A stretch of 12,216 nt of DNA from Gloeopeniophorella convolvens (Eukaryota > Basidiomycota > Agaricomycetes > Russulales). Under the pieces are notes generated by a model, which saw only the letters and a list, made by a program, of their open reading frames with translations, was not told where the DNA came from and ran no database searches. Positions 8,412 through 12,216 of this stretch are shown here, piece by piece. A program made the position numbers and the translations under genes. Location of the stretch: positions 1-12,216 of the forward strand of contig WTXD01000331.1 of NCBI GenBank assembly GCA_022496205.1, given 5' to 3'. How positions within the stretch are numbered: position 1 is the stretch's first letter; every line of letters starts with the position of its first letter.

Positions 8412-8475
8412 GCATGGAATAGTCCGTGCATGGCATGGTCTATGCACAAAACAGTCCATGTAGAGAACGGTCCGT
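8412..8475 (+). repeat. 16-bp minisatellite, right family-A copy
   Basis: Four consecutive 16-bp units: GCATGGAATAGTCCGT, GCATGGCATGGTCTAT, GCACAAAACAGTCCAT, GTAGAGAACGGTCCGT. It is the counterpart of 1502-1562, with more units and different unit sequences. Confidence 0.75.
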
Positions 8476-9029
8476 GTTTAGAATGATTAATGAACAGATT
8501 AGATCATGTTAGAGAATAGACTATGCACAGATCAGACTGTGCAGGCAGTATAGGTAATATCTGTGTGAACTACTCATCCATAACCTGTTGTGCTAGGTAT
8601 ACAGAGTAGACAGGACTGCATCAATCAAGCTGTTGTAATGGCTATACTCAGATAGCTTTGATTATCCAGGTGTCAAGCATCATAAGACATATCTTTATCT
8701 ACAAGTAAGATATGCTCTTAAACTGGGAATACACTCTGCAAAGTCCTTCAATATGAGAAGGAGCCAGAGATAAAGCATGTCCATTGGGGAGTGCAATATA
8801 CACCACAACAATATTAGACTAGTTATGAAGACCAATATACAATGGAGTATAGTAAGTGTATTAGATGCACAGGACTAAATATATTAAGTGACTGTAAGGT
8901 TGTCCATCACACACATCATGCAAGTGCTATAAGATAGATCATAAAGGGATAACAATCAGACCATGTATAATCAGAACTGATTGGATTAGATTATGTGAGT
9001 TGAATGAATTAGATTGATCATATGACATG

Positions 9030-9099
9030 GACTGTGCGAAACAGACCGCGTGAAACGGACCGTGCGACAGGGACCTTGCAAACCAGACCGTGTGAACAG
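9030..9099 (+). repeat. 14-bp minisatellite, five units
   Basis: Five exact-length 14-bp units: GACTGTGCGAAACA, GACCGCGTGAAACG, GACCGTGCGACAGG, GACCTTGCAAACCA, GACCGTGTGAACAG. It lies only in the right family-A copy, near its 3' end, and shares the GACCGTGC core with the 16-bp arrays. Confidence 0.8.
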
Positions 9100-9150
9100 C
9101 ACATGACAAGTCTAGGCCTTCTCTTTAATTGTTGGGGCCAGAAAACATAT

Positions 9151-9164
9151 TGGGGTATCAGAGC
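9151..9164 (+). promoter_or_regulatory. Candidate tRNA primer-binding site
   Basis: TTGGGGTATCAGAGC ends here. GGTATCAGAGC matches the complement of an initiator-methionine tRNA 3' end as used by many plant and some fungal LTR elements (TGGTATCAGAGC), with an extra G. It lies just after a CA that would end the LTR. An 11-base match at the expected place is suggestive, not proof. Confidence 0.5.
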
Positions 9165-9214
9165 GCCCTACCATTCTCTGTCACTTCATCCACATCACCA
9201 TCACACATAATACC

Positions 9215-9615
9215 ATGCCAACCCTAGCTGAACTCTCCACATTCTCTGCTCTCCCTCAAGGACAGCAGACAATCCTTAGAATTGCTGCCAGGATCAATGA
9301 GGTCCTTAGAAGATGTCATCAGCAAGGTGTAGAGCCAAGCCCAGTAGTCTTGTGGCACATTGAGGATGCACTGGTAAGTTGTCATTTCCATACCTTGATC
9401 AATGATGTTCTTACTAGTGATCTATGATAGGATACTGCCCTAGAGCTGGGGATGGATAATCCCATCCTCTGGCCACACCCTGTCATCACTGAGGTAGCCA
9501 TAGTGATCTATGGCAAAGGATTGCTATAGACTGTGTGGCCAATGAGTGTAAGGGTGTGTCAGCCACCACTGAGCTCGAGAGATTGTTGAAGCGCAGCAAA
9601 GGGTGGAGTGACAAC
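9215..9615 (+). pseudogene. Leader ORF after the family-A LTR (gag-like position), broken
   Basis: ATG at 9215 starts 53 codons (MPTLAELSTFSALPQ...). An intron at 9374-9430 (GTAAGT donor, TGATAG end, 57 nt) joins in frame to a further 32 codons (DTALELGMDNPILWPHPV...) ending at a TAG at 9527-9529. Directly after, a different frame stays open with similar character (DCVANECKG, then TTELERLLKRSKGW) until the copia LTR at 9616, so one frameshift probably separates the parts. Its position after LTR and primer site suggests gag, but I see no capsid or zinc-knuckle motif and an intron is unusual in gag. A captured or host gene is the alternative. Confidence 0.4.
9374..9430 (+). other. Predicted intron in the leader ORF
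   Basis: The 57-nt intron runs from GTAAGT to TAG and has a TTGAT/CTTAC branch-like stretch. Splicing it keeps the reading frame; reading through it meets a stop at 9425-9427. Confidence 0.5.
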
Positions 9616-10068
9616 TGAAGGACACAGAGTGACGCTCAGTCAGAGAAGGTCAAAAGACTTATACATTAGTGCAATACCTGAAGGACACAGAGTGACGCTA
9701 CAAGGTAGGGTAAGCATAAGGTAGAAGTGAAAGGAGCGGTAGTGTACTTGCCTCAGTCAGAGAAGGTCAAAAGACTGAGGCTACAGAGGCGAAGAAAGAG
9801 GTCCTTATATACAGTAAGGAGCGACAGATAGCATGTGATAAACACTGCTTAGAAAGCCTAGGAGACCCACATGAAACGGAGTAAGAGTGGGTACCGGAGT
9901 ACAAGGTGGGTCATGGAATGCCCTAGAAGAGTCCAGAACATGGAAACGAATGTGGGGCTGAGCACAGCCTTAAGTCTAGAACATTATGTACACAAGATAA
10001 GATAGTCCTTGATCATTAGGTCCATATCTAATCTAATCAGAGCCGCCAGGACACTGTCCGTCTCAACA
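9616..10068 (-). mobile_element. Ty1/copia 3' LTR
   Basis: On the - strand it begins TGTTGAGACGGACAGTG right after a G-rich tract and ends TGTGTCCTTCA at 9616, giving 453 bp. TATATAAGG at 9803-9811 (- strand) is a good TATA box. Its terminal part is duplicated: a 22-base block at 9615-9636 recurs at 9678-9699, and a 25-base block at 9635-9659 recurs at 9752-9776. A normal end could therefore be at 9679 instead, with 9616-9678 an added tail. The 5' LTR lies outside the window, so no target duplication can be tested. Confidence 0.75.
9803..9811 (-). promoter_or_regulatory. TATA box of the copia LTR
   Basis: TATATAAGG on the - strand lies about 260 bp into the LTR, in the usual U3 position, followed by the C/T-rich start of the R region. 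Confidence 0.5.
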
Positions 10069-10080
10069 TCCCCCCGTGAT
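10069..10080 (-). promoter_or_regulatory. Polypurine tract of the copia element
   Basis: ATCACGGGGGGA on the - strand directly abuts the LTR start TGTTGAG, 11 bases after the pol stop codon. This is the standard place for the plus-strand primer of LTR retrotransposons. Confidence 0.75.
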
Positions 10081-10091
10081 CAAGACATCCA

Positions 10092-11315
10092 TCATCCTAC
10101 TAAACCCATTTGCCCAGAGAGCAGGGAGTGGCGCGATTTGGCAAGTGATTTTGTTAAGCCATCTGCTACCATGTCCTCTGTCTTGGTGCGAACCAGATCT
10201 ACGACATTGTTTTGAACATACTCGCGGATCTTGTGGTGCTTTAGCTGGATATGTTTGGATCTCCTGCCAGTAACTGGATTGCTGGCGAGGTCAACTGAAC
10301 CTTTGTTGTCGCTGTGCAACAGGATTGGATCTTCAACATTGTATCCTAGCTCAGAGTAGAAGCTCTGATACCACGCGGCTTGGTTGCCAGCGTCAGTTAA
10401 GGCCATGTACTCGGCTTCAGTGGTGCTGAGGGCGATGGTCTTTTGCTTGCGCGAGGACCAAGAGATTGCGCCTTCTGCTAGAAGGAATACGTAGCCAGAG
10501 GTGGAACGATAGTTGTCTGGGTTGTCTCCCCAGCTTGAGTCGGAGTAACCATAAAGTCCGACCCCATTGGCCCCATCATAGCGGATGCGATAGTTAATAG
10601 TCCCCTTGAGGTATTTGAGGACATATTTTGCAAGGCTTAGATGTTTTGGTGAGGGATTTGCTGCGTACTGGGCAAGGCGTCCCACAGCAAAGGAAATGTC
10701 CGGTCTAGTGCCAAGGTTTGCATAGAGCAAACTTCCGATGAGAGATTGATAGTACTGTCTCTCTTCAGCGGATGCCTCCTTATCTGATTTGACAAGGTGC
10801 ACTTCGGCGCCGGCAGGAAGGGGGGTGAGGTTAGGATCGGCACCATCCAGCTTGAATTGCTTCAGCTTGTGGAGGATATATCCAGACTGGTCGATCTGTA
10901 GGCGGCGTAAGGGTCGATCACGAGTGATGCGAACCCCGAGGTAGGACTGGATTTCTCCAAGATCCGTCATCTCATAGCGCGCACTAAGAGCAGCCTTGAT
11001 GCGAGTAACCTCAGATAGGGAGTTCCCCATCAAAGTGATGTCGTCAACGTATAAAATAATGATGATTTTTATATCCCCCCCATGTTGAAGATACACATAG
11101 ATCCCAGCATCTGAGACCGTGCGCGTGAAGCCGAGTTCCTCAAGAACTCCATGGAATTGCAAGTTCCATGCACGTGAAGCTTGTTTGAGACCATAGATTG
11201 CCTTTTTAAGGCGGCAGACCTTGTTCTCCTGGCCTGGTACTGCGAAACCTTGTGGTTGCTCCATATAGATCTCTTCATCCAGGTTGCCATGAAGGAACGC
11301 CGACTTGACGTCCAT
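10092..11315 (-). CDS. Ty1/copia pol, reverse transcriptase C-terminal part and RNase H
   Basis: These 407 residues are the catalytic half of a copia reverse transcriptase (RVT_2) and its RNase H. Visible motifs are MDVKSAFLHGNLDEEIYM at the N-end, GLKQASRAW at ~42-50, the active-site YVDD at 89-92, and SLIGSLLYANLGTRPDIS at ~191-208. In RNase H, D259 (YSDSSWG), E300 (STTEAEY), D336 (HSDNKGS) and D385 (VADGLTK) fit the catalytic set. It makes DNA from the element's RNA in a cytoplasmic particle. The first residue follows an amber codon (11316-11318) and is not a real start: the frame continues upstream without shift. The TGA at 10092-10094 ends pol just before the polypurine tract. Confidence 0.92.
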   Translation of the reverse strand: MDVKSAFLHGNLDEEIYMEQPQGFAVPGQENKVCRLKKAIYGLKQASRAWNLQFHGVLEELGFTRTVSDAGIYVYLQHGGDIKIIIILYVDDITLMGNSLSEVTRIKAALSARYEMTDLGEIQSYLGVRITRDRPLRRLQIDQSGYILHKLKQFKLDGADPNLTPLPAGAEVHLVKSDKEASAEERQYYQSLIGSLLYANLGTRPDISFAVGRLAQYAANPSPKHLSLAKYVLKYLKGTINYRIRYDGANGVGLYGYSDSSWGDNPDNYRSTSGYVFLLAEGAISWSSRKQKTIALSTTEAEYMALTDAGNQAAWYQSFYSELGYNVEDPILLHSDNKGSVDLASNPVTGRRSKHIQLKHHKIREYVQNNVVDLVRTKTEDMVADGLTKSLAKSRHSLLSGQMGLVG

Positions 11316-12216
11316 CTAGTGGATTTCCCAATCCTCTAGCGCAGCTAACGCTAGCAAGAGTCGTAGTGACTCAAATCTGGCAACTGGAGAGAAGGTTTCG
11401 TCGTAGTCTATCCCAGGGACTTGTGTAAAGCCCTTTGCCACCAACCGAGCTCGAAAGCGTCCATCTGCTTTGAGCTTGAAAACCCATTTGGATTTTACTG
11501 CTTTGCGACCTGCAGGGAGATCCATTAACTCCCATGTGCTGTTCTTGGCAAGAGCGTCTATTTCATATTGGCACGCTTCAGTCCATTCCTCCGCGTTTTC
11601 AGACCGCATTGCCTCTTTGTAAGTGGCAGGATCTTCACCAATTGCAGCTGCAAGTAGCTCTGCAATTCCCAGACGTCCAGACCGGAATTCAGCGTTATCT
11701 CCAGAGTAGTACTTGGGGTTAGGACGATGCGGGCGCGTAGTGCGCCGCACAGGCCGAGCCTCATCCATTTCCCTAAGTAGCCGGCTACGCTGCTCGGCAT
11801 TCCCCCGCATTTGCTCAGGAGTTGGGCGGGGTGGATCTACTACTGGTGGCTGAATTATAGGTTCCAGTCTCTCCATATGTGGAGATACCACGGCTGGCCG
11901 GTGAACTGGCCGTGTGGTGCGTCTTTGAGGGGTCTGAGGGACCGGTGTTTGTCTGAATAGAGGTGGAGGGGTGACAGGTCGCTTTACAATGAAGGGGTTT
12001 TCTTCCTGTTTTTCTTCCTTTGCAGGCGGATTAGGCGGCGCAGGAGAGGGAACAGGAGGTGGTGGAGGCGGTGGATTCGCCGGTGGGATAGCAAGTTGTA
12101 CCGTTGGCACTGGTAAGACAACTGGGGCTGGTTGGAGAACAGTAGAGGACGGCTCAGGCCTCTGCTTAGATGGGAATGTGCTCTCATCAAAGGTCACATC
12201 GCGGGACACTTCAATA
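11316..12216 (-). CDS. Ty1/copia polyprotein, integrase tail and start of reverse transcriptase (partial)
   Basis: This is the same frame as the downstream pol, separated only by a TAG at 11316-11318. It runs off the right edge (no start is claimed; the coding frame is open at 12216). It begins with RDVTFDESTFP, the region that links integrase to reverse transcriptase in copia elements. A Pro-rich linker follows (seven Pro in a row at about 12057-12077), then KYYSGDNAEF. The start of RVT_2 is marked by WTEACQYEIDALAKNSTWEL, KSKWVFKLKADGRFRARLVA and DYDETFSPVA. Copia polyproteins usually have one long gag-pol frame, so gag, protease and the integrase core should lie beyond the window. Confidence 0.9.
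   Translation of the reverse strand, partial: IEVSRDVTFDESTFPSKQRPEPSSTVLQPAPVVLPVPTVQLAIPPANPPPPPPPVPSPAPPNPPAKEEKQEENPFIVKRPVTPPPLFRQTPVPQTPQRRTTRPVHRPAVVSPHMERLEPIIQPPVVDPPRPTPEQMRGNAEQRSRLLREMDEARPVRRTTRPHRPNPKYYSGDNAEFRSGRLGIAELLAAAIGEDPATYKEAMRSENAEEWTEACQYEIDALAKNSTWELMDLPAGRKAVKSKWVFKLKADGRFRARLVAKGFTQVPGIDYDETFSPVARFESLRLLLALAALEDWEIH

Larger units (their letters stand above)
7868..9148 (+). mobile_element. Family-A LTR, right copy (5' LTR)
   Basis: About 1.28 kb, inverted relative to the left copy. It starts near TGTGCGTGC (7868) and ends near GAAAACA (9148), just before a tRNA-primer-like motif, so I read it as a 5' LTR. Promoter-like TATATAAA is at 8361-8368. It contains two minisatellites (8412-8475 and 9030-9099) and many GGACCGTGC-type motifs. 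From about 8920 it departs from the left copy: a block of about 100 bp is missing and the last 230 bp are its own. The start is only approximate because it joins coding sequence. Were the downstream motif not a primer site, this could be another kind of repeat. Confidence 0.6.

Noticed and set aside
10637..10846. Small ORFs overlapping the copia pol, including 11069-11290, 11534-11722, 11558-11800 and 11984-12190
   Set aside because: They are out-of-frame shadows of the well-supported pol frame.

Overview
The window reads as a nest of transposable elements from a filamentous fungus, most likely an agaricomycete-type basidiomycete. The evidence is short introns of 54-60 nt with GT...AG borders, a fungal-style Ty1/copia polyprotein, LTRs starting TG and ending CA with a 5-bp target duplication, and broken coding fragments between repeats. 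No bacterial features (operons, ribosome binding sites) were seen. The species assignment is inference.

Layout from left to right: (1) 1-725, a degraded + strand coding stretch of unknown function. (2) about 830-2082, a long LTR-like repeat, called family A here, on the - strand. It carries an internal duplication and a 16-bp minisatellite. (3) 2083-2559, a small intron-containing gene for a very acidic protein. (4) 2681-3222, a second LTR (family B) on the + strand, followed at 3349-3849 by a decayed Ty3/gypsy-like gag. (5) 3850-6537, a 2.7-kb foldback element with arms of about 0.9 kb built from two kinds of tandem repeat around an 890-bp AT-rich core. (6) 6538-7867, a broken coding region split by an inverted family-B solo LTR (6746-7299) that has a perfect 5-bp target duplication (CTGAG). 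(7) about 7868-9148, a second family-A LTR on the + strand, followed by a primer-binding-site-like motif and a short leader ORF with an apparent intron. (8) 9616-12216, the 3' half of a Ty1/copia retrotransposon on the - strand (pol, polypurine tract, 3' LTR), inserted into that leader ORF.

The order of events can partly be read. The copia element landed in the ORF downstream of the right family-A LTR. The solo family-B LTR landed in the 6538-7867 coding region. The foldback element interrupts or abuts the gypsy gag. Families A and B and the foldback arms all lie in mirror order around position ~5.0-5.2 kb, so the window is a multi-layer inverted structure although the single-copy sequence between layers is not shared. 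Nothing here looks like an intact autonomous element. The copia pol is the best preserved and has one in-frame amber codon within the window.
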